Shown here: positions 8,191-17,800 of the stretch, piece after piece
Position numbering within the stretch: position 1 is the first letter of the stretch
Layout of the letters: every line of letters starts with the position of its first letter
Assembly: GCA_025463765.1 (NCBI GenBank)
Contig: JAODBC010000012.1
Span: 1 to 34,426 of the forward strand
Direction of reading: 5' to 3'
DNA: 34,426 nt
Origin: Subtercola sp.
GTDB lineage: Bacteria; Actinomycetota; Actinomycetes; Actinomycetales; Microbacteriaceae
The notes under the pieces: model-generated
The model's input: the letters and a program-made list of their open reading frames with translations, nothing else
The model's database searches: none
What the model was told of the DNA's origin: nothing
Translations under genes and position numbers: made by a program

Positions 8191-9504
8191 TCAGCCGCCG
8201 AACAAGTAGAAGGCGGCAGCGCCCGCGGTGACGACGACCAGCACGACGTCGATCACGATGCCCGGCCAGACGGCCTTCTTCTTCACGGGCGCGGTATAGA
8301 CGGGGTGCGTTGCGGTGTCGCGGCGCACCGTCGATTCGAGCGGGCCGGCCGAGGCTGGTGACGTGTACGGTTGCGCTCCGTACGCGGCCGTCGGGGCGGG
8401 GGCGGCCTGCGGCGGGGTAGTGGTGGCAGGTGGCGGCGGGGTAGCGGCGGCCGGTGGTGGGGCGGGTGGCGTGGCGGGGGCGGGTGGCGGCGCTGCGATC
8501 AGTCCGTCGAACCCTGCCGCGGCACCGGGGATCACTGTCGCCGCGAGTGGCTCGGTCGGCGGCAGCGTTCGCGCCCGGCTGTCTTCGAACGAGGCGCGCT
8601 CGGCGCTGGTTTCGGAGTACTCCAGCTCGGTGACCGGCAGCCCGAGTTCGTGCTGCACCTGCTGCAGCGCGCGCCCGAACGCGAGCGCCGAGGTGTAGCG
8701 CGCCGACGGCGATGTCGCCATCGCGGTGGCGAGCACTGCCTCGAGGCTCTGCGGTGCATCCGGTCGCCCGGTGGCAGCAACCGGATAGGTCTGCGCACGC
8801 GACCGCAGCGTCTCGAACGAGTTGTCGCCGCCCGGCACCTCGAACGGCGCCCGCCAGGCGAGAAGGCTGTAGACCGTGGCGCCCAGCGAGTAGATGTCAG
8901 ACGAGGTGCGCAGTACGGCGTCGTCGTTCATCACTTCGGGCGCTGCCCAGGGCGCCGAAAGTGCGTCGGTGTGGTGTATTGCCCCGAGTGCACCCGAGAT
9001 GCCGAAGTCGGCGAGCACGGGCCGGCGAAAGTCGGTGACGAGCACGTTCGACGGTTTGATGTCGCGGTGCAGGATGCCCGCCCGATGCGCCGTTTCGACC
9101 GCTCCGGCGAGCTGCACGCCGACAGCCAGCACCTCGGGAACGGCAATCGACTCGCTGCGGTAACGCGCGCCGTATCCGGGCTGGGCGCAGTACTCCATGA
9201 CGAGGTAAGGCTCGCCGCCCTCGGCGATTCCGGCCTGGTAGATCGACAAGATGTTCGGGTGCGCCGAGAGCCGCGCCATGAGGTTCGCCTCGTCGCGAAA
9301 GCGGTCGAGGGCTCGTTCATCGAACCCGCTCACTCCGTCGCCGGTGATTGCGCCGTCGCCGGTGAGGGCCTTGACGGCGACCGGGCGGCGCGGCAGACGT
9401 TGTTCGTAGAGGTAGACGGTCGAGAAGCCGCCCGATCCGATGGTCTCGAGGTAGTCGAAGCCGGGCAGGCTGGGCGACACGTCGGCCGGCGTGGTTGCGC
9501 TCAT
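8191..9504 (-). CDS. Transmembrane Ser/Thr protein kinase (PknA/PknB type)
   Basis: Encodes 437 aa. I chose ATG 9504 because GGAGG precedes it by 7 nt; an upstream in-frame ATG at 9537 has no such site. The kinase domain spans about residues 16-290: Gly-rich loop GSGGFSTV (23-30), VAVK lysine (45), HRDIKPSN catalytic loop (146-153), DFG (166-168) and APE (188-190), so it should be active. It is followed by a Pro/Ala/Thr-rich linker (about 310-405), a KKK stop-transfer, and one membrane helix (412-434) ending two residues before the C-terminus. Unlike PknB it has no PASTA sensor outside. It lies one base upstream of the FHA-containing eccC, so it may phosphorylate a partner bound by that FHA domain. 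That link is inference. Confidence 0.93.
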   Translation of the reverse strand: MSATTPADVSPSLPGFDYLETIGSGGFSTVYLYEQRLPRRPVAVKALTGDGAITGDGVSGFDERALDRFRDEANLMARLSAHPNILSIYQAGIAEGGEPYLVMEYCAQPGYGARYRSESIAVPEVLAVGVQLAGAVETAHRAGILHRDIKPSNVLVTDFRRPVLADFGISGALGAIHHTDALSAPWAAPEVMNDDAVLRTSSDIYSLGATVYSLLAWRAPFEVPGGDNSFETLRSRAQTYPVAATGRPDAPQSLEAVLATAMATSPSARYTSALAFGRALQQVQHELGLPVTELEYSETSAERASFEDSRARTLPPTEPLAATVIPGAAAGFDGLIAAPPPAPATPPAPPPAAATPPPPATTTPPQAAPAPTAAYGAQPYTSPASAGPLESTVRRDTATHPVYTAPVKKKAVWPGIVIDVVLVVVTAGAAAFYLFGG

Positions 9505-9544
9505 CGAAGCGCCTCCGCGCGGGTCGGGGCCGGGCATCCGCCGG

Positions 9545-10225
9545 TCATCCGACGTACCCCGTATTCGTGACAGTGACCGTCTGGCTCGTCTTGCCGCCGG
9601 CGCCGACGAGCGTGATGGTGTAGATCTCGCTGTCGTTCGAGCACTGAAAATCGACGGCGATCGAATCGTTGACGCCCACCGACGAGTACGGCTCGGCCTC
9701 GGCGTCGCGGGTCGAGATGCCGAAGTACGCCGTGTCGGCGCCGGAACCCGTCCAATTCAGGCTCACGGTGGGCGGCTCGACGGTGGTCTGCGAGTCGGGC
9801 GCCTCGGCCGGCGGCAGACATTTCACCGAGGAGGTGCCGGTGAAGGAGGAAATGACGGGCTTCTGCGTCTGTGTGCCGGAACCCGAGCCGGATCCGCTGC
9901 CGCTGCCACTGCCGGATCCGGATCCGGATCCGCTGCCGCTACCGCTACCGCTGCCCGAGCCGGAGCCGCTCGTCGGGAACGGCTCCGCGGTGCCCGTCGA
10001 TGTCGCGGTCGGCGTCGGGGTGGGGGTCGCCGTGGCAGTGGCCGATGCCGTGGGTGCCGTCGTCGCGCCTGCCGCGGTCGCCTTCGGAGCATTAACCTGG
10101 CGAACGATGATCAGCACCAGCAGCACCACGAGCAGCGCACCGACCAGGCCGCGCAGAATATTATGGAGCACCGGCCAGGCGCCACGGCGCGCAGGCGCGT
10201 CAGGGCCCGACGGTGCTGCGGTCAT
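9545..10225 (-). CDS. Membrane-anchored protein with Ser-Gly linker and beta domain
   Basis: Encodes about 226 aa and is the first gene of the T7SS-like operon. A short basic cytoplasmic tail is followed by one membrane helix at about residues 24-42 (LRGLVGALLVVLLVLIIV), an Ala/Thr/Pro-rich stretch, about 15 consecutive Ser-Gly units, and a C-terminal beta-rich domain of about 105 residues (PVISSFTG to the end) with two Cys that could pair. The C-terminal part has an Ig-like strand pattern (TVSLNWTGSGADTAYFGIS). The long flexible linker would hold this domain away from the membrane surface, as for a sensor or cell-wall reader. No enzymatic motif is seen. It is 40 nt upstream of the kinase and may act with it; the kinase itself lacks an outer sensor domain. 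Confidence 0.85.
   Translation of the reverse strand: MTAAPSGPDAPARRGAWPVLHNILRGLVGALLVVLLVLIIVRQVNAPKATAAGATTAPTASATATATPTPTPTATSTGTAEPFPTSGSGSGSGSGSGSGSGSGSGSGSGSGSGSGSGTQTQKPVISSFTGTSSVKCLPPAEAPDSQTTVEPPTVSLNWTGSGADTAYFGISTRDAEAEPYSSVGVNDSIAVDFQCSNDSEIYTITLVGAGGKTSQTVTVTNTGYVG
9882..9970 (-). repeat. Low-complexity Ser-Gly coding repeat
   Basis: A run of alternating Ser and Gly codons written with mixed codons (GGATCC-, GGCAGC- and GGTAGC-type hexamers), encoding the linker of the membrane-anchored beta-domain protein. Such arrays change length easily by slippage in multiples of 6 nt, keeping the frame. Confidence 0.9.
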
Positions 10226-10316
10226 GTGTCTCGCCTATCAGCTCGAAACTGTTACAACGGGAGCGGGTGAGTAAATCTAAACTAACGCTTAGCTCACACT
10301 CAGGTCGAGAGGCAAT
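10226..10316 (-). promoter_or_regulatory. Probable promoter region of the T7SS-like operon
   Basis: This 91-bp gap before the first T7SS-like gene is clearly AT-richer than its surroundings, with TTAGTTTAGATTT on the minus strand and a small CTAA-CGC-TTAG inverted repeat. It is the only sizeable gap upstream of the operon, so a promoter is expected here. I could not choose a convincing -35/-10 pair. Confidence 0.4.
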
Positions 10317-11081
10317 TCAATTGCGTTTGCGCTTCGGCTCCGGCGTAACGCTGAGCGGGCCGGCAGCGGCATCCAGTTCGGCGGCAGCAATCAGCGCGGC
10401 AAGGTCGACCTCACGCAGCTGGCGCAGACGCTCTTCACGCTCGGCGGCGTAGTCGGGCGACGACCGCAGGTCAGCCGTCACGTCGAGCTGGCCCTCGATG
10501 GCGCGGCTCAATTCTGACCATGCCCACTTCTGCGACGCGTCGACCGCTTCATCGAGAAATGCGTCGTCGTTCTGCAGCTGAGCGAGTTCAGACGAGAGCG
10601 CCGAGTACGTGACTCTCCGCTGCGTGAGCCACTGGTAGTCGGCGACTGTGCGCGACTTCTTCGGCATGGGCGGAAACTCCAGCTGCAGGTTCTTCATGTG
10701 CTCGGCCAGCCCGGCCTGCTCGAGCGCAAGCGACCGCAATTCGGCCTCCACGAACCGCCGCACCTCGTGGGAGTCGTAGTCGACCTTGTCTCGAACGGCT
10801 CCGATGATGATGTGATTCATCGTGGCCATGGTCAGGGCAGTGCGCGACATGAGCACGCCCTCTTCGACGGCTCGTGCGACGGTGGCTGCATCCACCGGGA
10901 AGTACGAGCGCCGCGCGCGCTTGCCGGCGCCCTTCTTCGACGCGCCTTTCGAGGCGCTCTTCGAAGCCGAGCGCGCCGCTTTTGCGCGTTTGGCCTTCTG
11001 GCGCTCGGCCTTCTTCTTCGCGGCCTTGTCGGCGGCCTGCCGGGCAGCCTTTTCGCGCTTGCCCGCCTTCTCGTCGCTCAT
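10317..11081 (-). CDS. Conserved protein with Lys/Ala-rich basic N-terminus
   Basis: Encodes 254 aa from the ATG at 11081. An in-frame extension to 11234 has low likelihood because it would cross AT-rich intergenic sequence and overlap the next gene. Residues 1-60 are a highly charged Lys/Ala/Arg helix with repeats such as KSASKGASKKGAGKRARR, likely a coiled coil or nucleic-acid-binding tail. The rest is a well-behaved alpha-helical domain (SYFPVDAATVARAVEEG, ALEQAGLAEHMKNLQLEFPP, TVADYQWLTQRRVTYSALSSELAQLQND). There is no signal peptide or membrane helix. I do not recognise a characterised family. The gene lies between the T7SS-like operon and the RHS locus with its own gaps on both sides, so it need not belong to either. 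Confidence 0.8.
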   Translation of the reverse strand: MSDEKAGKREKAARQAADKAAKKKAERQKAKRAKAARSASKSASKGASKKGAGKRARRSYFPVDAATVARAVEEGVLMSRTALTMATMNHIIIGAVRDKVDYDSHEVRRFVEAELRSLALEQAGLAEHMKNLQLEFPPMPKKSRTVADYQWLTQRRVTYSALSSELAQLQNDDAFLDEAVDASQKWAWSELSRAIEGQLDVTADLRSSPDYAAEREERLRQLREVDLAALIAAAELDAAAGPLSVTPEPKRKRN

Positions 11082-11226
11082 CGCCTGACTTTCACTCGAG
11101 GTGTTGCTGTGCCCCGGCAAGCCTACTTGCGGGCCCCGGATGAATCTATGCGATTCAGTTGTCGACACCACGCGCAATGCTCTCTTGAATTGCTTCCAAT
11201 CCTTGAGATCAGCGTCCAAACGAAAT

Positions 11227-11448
11227 CTAGACAATCGCGGCGATGCAGAGCCAGACTCCGAACAACGCTCCAGCTATTGCGATCAGCAGAAAGAGGGTCG
11301 GCGTCGCGATTTTCGCAATTGCCTCCGCAACAGGGCCGTTCACACCAGAAAGCACGAGTGCCACCGTTCTTGCGGCCCTCACTCGACTAAACGCAAGCCA
11401 AAGCATGATTGCGATCGCGCTAAGCCCGGTAACAAGCGAGATGATCAT
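11227..11448 (-). CDS. Small two-helix membrane protein, candidate immunity protein
   Basis: Encodes 73 aa with two membrane helices, about residues 1-20 (MIISLVTGLSAIAIMLWLAF) and 47-73 (TPTLFLLIAIAGALFGVWL), joined by a short polar loop with RVRAAR. It lies second downstream of the RHS protein gene, in DNA visibly less GC-rich than the rest of the window. The ribosome site is weak (GTGGG). Small membrane proteins in this position beside RHS proteins can be immunity factors against a membrane-acting tail. No sequence family is recognised, so this is position-based inference. Confidence 0.6.
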   Translation of the reverse strand: MIISLVTGLSAIAIMLWLAFSRVRAARTVALVLSGVNGPVAEAIAKIATPTLFLLIAIAGALFGVWLCIAAIV

Positions 11449-11523
11449 AAACCCACTAATTCTGCGATCTCAGTTGCTGTGTGTCGACTACAGCTCCAGC
11501 TACACGACGACAGAAATCCGTGG

Positions 11524-11829
11524 TTAGGAGACAAGGTTGAATATTCCTTGGATGATGAATATTGAGCCAACGATCATTGCACCGATCGAGGTAAATCCGA
11601 TCCATTTTGGCGTCGAGCCCTTCGCGGGTGCAGTTCCGAGCTTGCCGAAAAAGTTGGTGAGAGCGGTTGCGTTTGCGTTCGCTACGGACTTCCGATGTCG
11701 GTAGACCGCGATGCTGATAGCAAGCGCAACGATACCAATGGCGACTTTTATGATCCCGATTAGAACCACGGCATCCTCCGTTTCGGCGAGCCGAATGGCT
11801 TGGCGCTTCTCAGAAGTTCCAACCGACAT
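11524..11829 (-). CDS. Small two-helix membrane protein, candidate immunity protein
   Basis: Encodes 101 aa. Its ATG at 11829 lies 20 nt inside the end of the RHS gene in another frame, so it is likely coupled to it in translation. A charged N-terminus ([16 protein letters not shown]) is followed by a membrane helix at about 20-43 ([23 protein letters not shown]), a polar loop ([21 protein letters not shown]), and a second helix at about 75-100 ([20 protein letters not shown]). Direct overlap with the RHS gene is the usual place for a cognate immunity gene. It is not recognised as a known immunity family. Internal GTG starts are possible, which would shorten the N-terminus. Confidence 0.7.
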   Translation of the reverse strand: MSVGTSEKRQAIRLAETEDAVVLIGIIKVAIGIVALAISIAVYRHRKSVANANATALTNFFGKLGTAPAKGSTPKWIGFTSIGAMIVGSIFIIQGIFNLVS

Positions 11830-14800
11830 TTAGACTGCATCCAATACCACCCCCAACAGCGTAACCGCCACCTAAATACTGTTGATTGCCCGCACCGACT
11901 CCTGCCGTACCGGTGACCCCGACGGGGCCGACCTCTCCTCCGCAGGTAGTGGACGTTACCGGGCCCTTAGGGGCGTTGCTGTACTCAACCGATACCGCGC
12001 CTCCGAGGCGGGGTCCGACCCCCACACTGACGGACAATGCTCCATCGCCCGCAATTCCAACCTGACCGCACACGAAGAAGCAGCCGCTGAAATTCACGTT
12101 GAGGTGGGTAAGAGTATTAGTGAACGCCACTTTGGCCACCTGGACTTCTTGCGGATTCGCGCGGCCGATGTTGCGCACACCAGGAGCCCCGAGAGTCCCT
12201 GAGAACGGTTGAATATTGCCCGCATCGTCTCGATGGTCGGCTTGAACAGGCGTCGGACCCGAGGGTCTGTAGCCGTACCAACCATGCTGACAATTTCCGC
12301 AATCCTGCATTTTGCCAGACAGATCGAATTTGTTGATGGGGTCGTTGGGGTAGTTGTACGCGTTGGAGTTGCCGCCCTCGACGGCATCCACGCCCAGGAA
12401 CCTGCCGAGGGATGGGACGTATTGGCGGGCGCCCATTTCGATGGTCGCGATGCTGCCTTCGTGCTCGTAGAGCTTGTCGGCGCTGCCGAGCCAGCCGTAG
12501 TCGGCGGTGCCGGGCAGGTTCGTCGGTACCGTGTCGTCCGCCGTGGTGGTGCCGATCACACCAGCGGGGGTGATGGGTTGGCCGAAGGGGTCGTAGCGGT
12601 ATTGCGCCGAGCGGGTGCCGGACTGGTTGGCCGTGACGATGATGTCGCCGTGGATGTTCGGGTACGACCACGACTGATCACCCGCCGGGGGAACCACCAC
12701 ACTGACGCCACCGGGGAGGGCGAGCATCCGTGACGGCGCGGGTGCTCCATCTTTGACCATGATCGGAGAGCCGCCCGCGCCGTAGAGGTAGTAGACGGTG
12801 GAGGTTCCGGTGCCTGGGCCGGTGCCGGGAACGTAAGTGGTGCGGGAGATGACCCGGTCGGTAGCATCTCTGGCATACGTGATCGTCGTGCCCGAGGCGA
12901 GGGTGGTCGTCATGTGCCGGTTCGTGGCGTCATAACCGAGGGTCTGATCCGACAGTGTCGTGGTGTTGCCGTGACTGTCATAGCTGAGCTGCGCAGCAGT
13001 CAGGCCCGCGCTCACCGGGTTCGCCCCGGCGGCGGGTGAGGTGACGGTTGAGGAGGTGAGCCGGTCGGCGTTGTCGTAACAGTACGTGCTCGCCGTGGTC
13101 ACGCCAGCTGTGACACCTGTGCTGGAGGTGCGGTTGCCGTCCATGCCCGCCTTCACGTTCACACCACAACCGCCCGATGCCGCATACCCGTAAGTCAGCC
13201 TGTGCCCGGGAAGGAGGGCCGTGACCAGGCGGCCCGCGGCGTCGTAAGAGTACGTGTTGTCTTGCGCCGCCGCAGTGCCATCCGTCGTGCTGTCACGGAG
13301 GACGCGGCCCGATTGCGAACGGATCACCGTATCGGTGACGCTGGGCTGCCCGGTTGGGAACGCCCACGCCTCGCCCGTCGTGGCGCCCGTGTTCGGATCT
13401 CTGGTGGTCGCAACGCTGGAACCGTTACCTGCGTTGCCAGCACCGGCCGGATAGGAGACCGCGGTGACTTGGCCGAGGTTGACGCCGGCGGTGGTGCCGT
13501 AGGCCGGGGTGGCGATGACGGCGCCGTTGTCTGTCTGTTGCGTGACCCTGCCTTCGACGTCATAGGAGAACTCCTCCGTCGTCGTCGCGGACGAAGCGTT
13601 CGCCACGATCACGGTTTTCGTGACCTGGCCGAGGGCGTTGTACGTCGGCGTCGTCAACGTGTTCCACACGTCGGTGTAGGTCACTTGCCGACCGAGGAGG
13701 TCAATCGTGGTGCTGATGGTGCCTGCGTTTGTCGTCGCCGCGATCGTACTGTCTGTCACTGAACCGGCGAGCGGATTGCCGCCGACGGCGTAGCTGGTGG
13801 TGACGGTTCGGGCGGGCTGGCCGCCGTATGCGGGGTAGGCGATGGATGTCACGCGTGATCTGGCGTCGTAGGTGGTGCATTGCCAGCCGGTGTCGGTCGA
13901 TGCCCGGCTCCCGGCGACTCGACCGAGAGTGTCGTACACGACAGCGGAGACGATGGCCGCGCCTGTGCCCGGGGTCGGTGTGACGGTGGTTCTGGGCATG
14001 CCCCATTGCTTGGTGCCGAGTGGTACGCCGCATACCGGGGCGGTCAGGGCGGGGCTGTAAGAGCTCTCGTAACCCGATTGGTCGGAGTAATACCCGTACG
14101 TCGACGCAGCGTTCGCAGCCCCCGACGACACCGCTGCGGGAAGCTTCGAACTCACCCTGCGCTGATACCCGGCCGTCGATGTCTCGTACGTCGTCTGGGT
14201 GGTCAGGTTCAGACCTGTCGGGTCGACACTGGTCGATGCGGCCTGGCCCAGCCACGGTGACGATCCGTAATTCGTGGACGTCGTCACCGACGGAACTTGG
14301 GCGTTGCTGATGCCGGTTATTCCTGTTGGCGCCGCGTCGGAGGTTGTGGCCGATGTTGCGAGGCCGTAGTTCGGTTTCATCGCCGACCCGGGGATCGGCC
14401 CGAGCGAGGCGGTGGGGGTTGCCCAGAGCAGTTGGAGGTCGGCCGAGAGACCGCCGGCGTTTTCGTAGTCCACTCGAATCGGGAGGGTCTGCCCTGCGGT
14501 TGCGGTGATCCAGCCGACGGGTGACCAGTGATCGCCGGAGAGCACGAGATTATCGACCAGCAGGGTGTTATCGATCCACACCCTGGTGCCGTCGTCGGCG
14601 TAGGTCTGGAACGCGTAGGTGCCCGCGACGGGGAACGTGATCGTGCCGGTCATCCTGGCCGACCACACATCAGTGGTGATCGCAGGATCGGGCAGGGTCG
14701 TTCCCCAGTTACGGACGATCATGCCACCAGCACCGCCGACCCCGAGACCGTACGCTACCGGCGCACCAGAGAACGACCCGTTGCGGTAATACGCGGTGTT

Positions 14801-17800
14801 CAGGCTGTTCAGCCCTTCATCGATACCGGTGTGAGTGTGCGCGGTCGCTGACGCGCACGTGCTCGTGGGGGTGCGGTCGCCAGCGAAACATGAAGCTGGC
14901 GCCGGCCCGAATGTGTCTGTGACACGATCCTGCGAGTCATACAAGGTCGTCGACTCGAGGCCCTGCGCGTTTGTCGCCGACAGGGTTTCGTCTTTCGCGT
15001 TCCACACCGCCGACGAGACGAGGCCCGACGCCGAGGTCGACGTCAGCGTGCGGTATGCGGCGTCATACGTCACCGTTTGCGCATGACCGGAGCCGACTAC
15101 CGAGCCGGTTAGCGGCGTTCCGGTCGCGGCGGTCGTGTAGTTCACGACATCGACGTATGTTGTGTTCGCGACTGGTGTGGGCAGGGAGTCGCCGTAGGTG
15201 TACTTCTTCGTCGGCTTGTTCGCCGTCGTCACACCATCGGCCGCGGGCAGGGCGACTTGGATCGCCCGTCCTTTCGCGTCGTAAGTGACGTCGGTGCGGT
15301 TCGCGTTCGTCGGGATGCGGCTGGTGTCGGCGAGAAGCCAGTCGTTGCCGAGCACGTTCCTGACCGTGACGACCCGGCCGGCGGCGTCGTACGAGAACGA
15401 CGTCTGCGCGTTACCCGGGTTCGTGATGCGGATGAGGTTGCCGCTGGTGTCGTACTCGATATCGGTCATATCCGCGCTGCCGGCAACATGGCCGGGGTAG
15501 ATGATGCGGCATAACAACGGCCCGGTGATCAGCGCCGTTGTGGTCGTGAACTTCGTCGGATCGGTCTTGCACACCCGTCCAGAGACCTGATCAGCGGTCG
15601 TCATGCCCACCGAAGCTGGGGTGTCGGTGGTGTACACGAACTGCACCTGCCGCGAATACGTTGTCGGCGACGACCCAGAGACGGCGGAGAGCCGGTCGCT
15701 GATCCTGTCGACCGCGCCCGTGGATGATCGGAACGACACCACGGGCGCGGCCGGATGCTTCACATCCTCAGGCGACGAGACTTGCGAAACCTTGCCGTCT
15801 GTGTTGAACAGATAGACGGTGCCTGCCTCGTCGGTCAGCGACACGTGGCCACTGCCGTCGACGGTGAGGATGCCGTTCTCCCCCGCCGGGGGCGTGTACC
15901 CGCCAGCGGTCTTCTTCGCGTACGAATGCTTCGCCCCGCCGGCGTCAGTGAGCACCACGGAACCCTCGTCGATCTGCGCGGACGAGTAGAACCCGGAAGG
16001 TCCTGCGAGCGGGGTCGATGACGACCACCCCGTGGGCAGGGTGTTGATGCTCTTCTGGTACCACGACGACGGGATCACGAACCCCGACCCGGTACTGCCT
16101 ACCGGGCGGGCGGTGAGGTTCAGGGCCGCGCCGCCGGTGTCTTCGAAGTACTGCACGTGAATCGGTACCGGCGTTGTCGACAACCACGTGCCCGCACCCC
16201 AGCTCGTCTCCGAGGCATCGTTCCAGGAGTCGATGAGCAGGCCGGAGTTCACCCACACCTTCACGCCGTCGTCACGCAGGAACCCGATCTGGTACGCGAC
16301 ACCCGAGGTGTCAGGCGATTTGATGAATCCTGACCAATCGACCATGAAATGGTCGTTATCGACCATTCCCGCAGACGGCGAACCGGTACCCCAGTTGAAA
16401 TTGATCGCCGGATCGGTGCGGGTGAGCACCGGCTGCTTACCCGTCATATCGAATGACGTGGCCGTCGCGGCCCCGGTGAAGTTCGCGTTGTAGTACTTAC
16501 CCGTGAGTCCCGCGTTCGATGGGGCCTGCGAGTTGTAACTGAACGACATGCCCATCGGCCCGCCGACCGTTGAAACCGTCGGGGAAGTGAACTGCATGTT
16601 CACGTTACCGTTCGCCAGATTCACCGACACCGGCCCCGCACTATCGACAGGCGACGGGCCGCCAGAGCCGACGCGTTTATTGATCGTGAAACTGTTCACC
16701 CACTGCGGGCCCCACTGCCCGGCACTGTCTTTCGTGAGTACCGACCACCAATACGTCGACCCGTCTTGCAACGACGTCGCGTCTGGCGGAGTCCACGACG
16801 TGCCCGACTGCCACCCCGACTGCAGCACCTGACCCGACGACGCATCAGCCGATGTCGTGACCCGGAACGCGTACGTGAACGCCAGACCATTCGGATGCAC
16901 GGCAGCAGCGACGCTGAACGTCGGCTGCGTCGTCGTCACGATCGCCTTATCGGCAGGCATCGCCGACGCCTTCGACGGCACCGCCGGATTCGCGGTCGTG
17001 AAACTGTAAACCGGCGACCACGCTAGCCCGGAGCCGCCTAACCAGCCGTCATACCCGTCGTGAACATAGTCTTTCCAGTAATACGTCGTGTTCGGCTGCA
17101 GGTAGCTATTCGGCACCTGGAACGACGAGTTCGAGACCCAGCCGGTGTCGATAATCGGCGAGACCTCCGGGTTCGGATTCGTTCCCAGCCGGTAGTAATA
17201 CGCCAGCCCCGTGCCCTCAGGGTCTGTCGCGCCCGAGACCTGCAGCGTCGGAATGAACGACTGATTCGTCGCACCATTCCCCGGCGACGGCGTGGAGCCG
17301 GTCGTGGGGTAATCCTTCCACCACACATACAAGGCCGTATCCATGACCTTCAGGGTGAAGGTGTCGGGGGTCTCGTCGCCGCCGAGCATCAACTCATAGC
17401 CCGAGTTATGGTTACGCACCCACCCCGCGATCGTGCTCGAGAGGCGAGAGTCCGACGGATCCGTCGCCCCACCGGTGGCTCCGACATTCAGCGCGCCGAC
17501 ACTGTCGCCCGCACAATCGAAGCCGTGACACTTCACCGTGTTGATGCCGCCGGTATACGCGTCGCTGCTGTACGCCGTGCTGACGCCAGTGACTCCGACC
17601 TGCGCCTGGAGCACCTGCTTACCGAAGAACTGCTCGTAGTTGTAGTGCACGATCGTGCGCCACACACCGCCGTTATTCGAGTTACCCACCCACACATGAT
17701 TGTTCGTATTCGTGAGCCCGTTGCTCTTGTACGCCAACTCGGAATCGCTGTCGCCCGTACCCAGCGTCGGATCCACCGACACCGGAAACACACGCGCCGG

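Noticed and set aside
9882..9970. Possible regulatory or CRISPR-like repeat
   Set aside because: The repeats are in frame and encode a plain Ser-Gly linker.
11082..11234. N-terminal extension of the 254-aa protein
   Set aside because: It crosses AT-rich sequence, overlaps the end of the 73-aa gene and shows no conserved pattern; the Lys/Ala-rich start at 11081 fits better.
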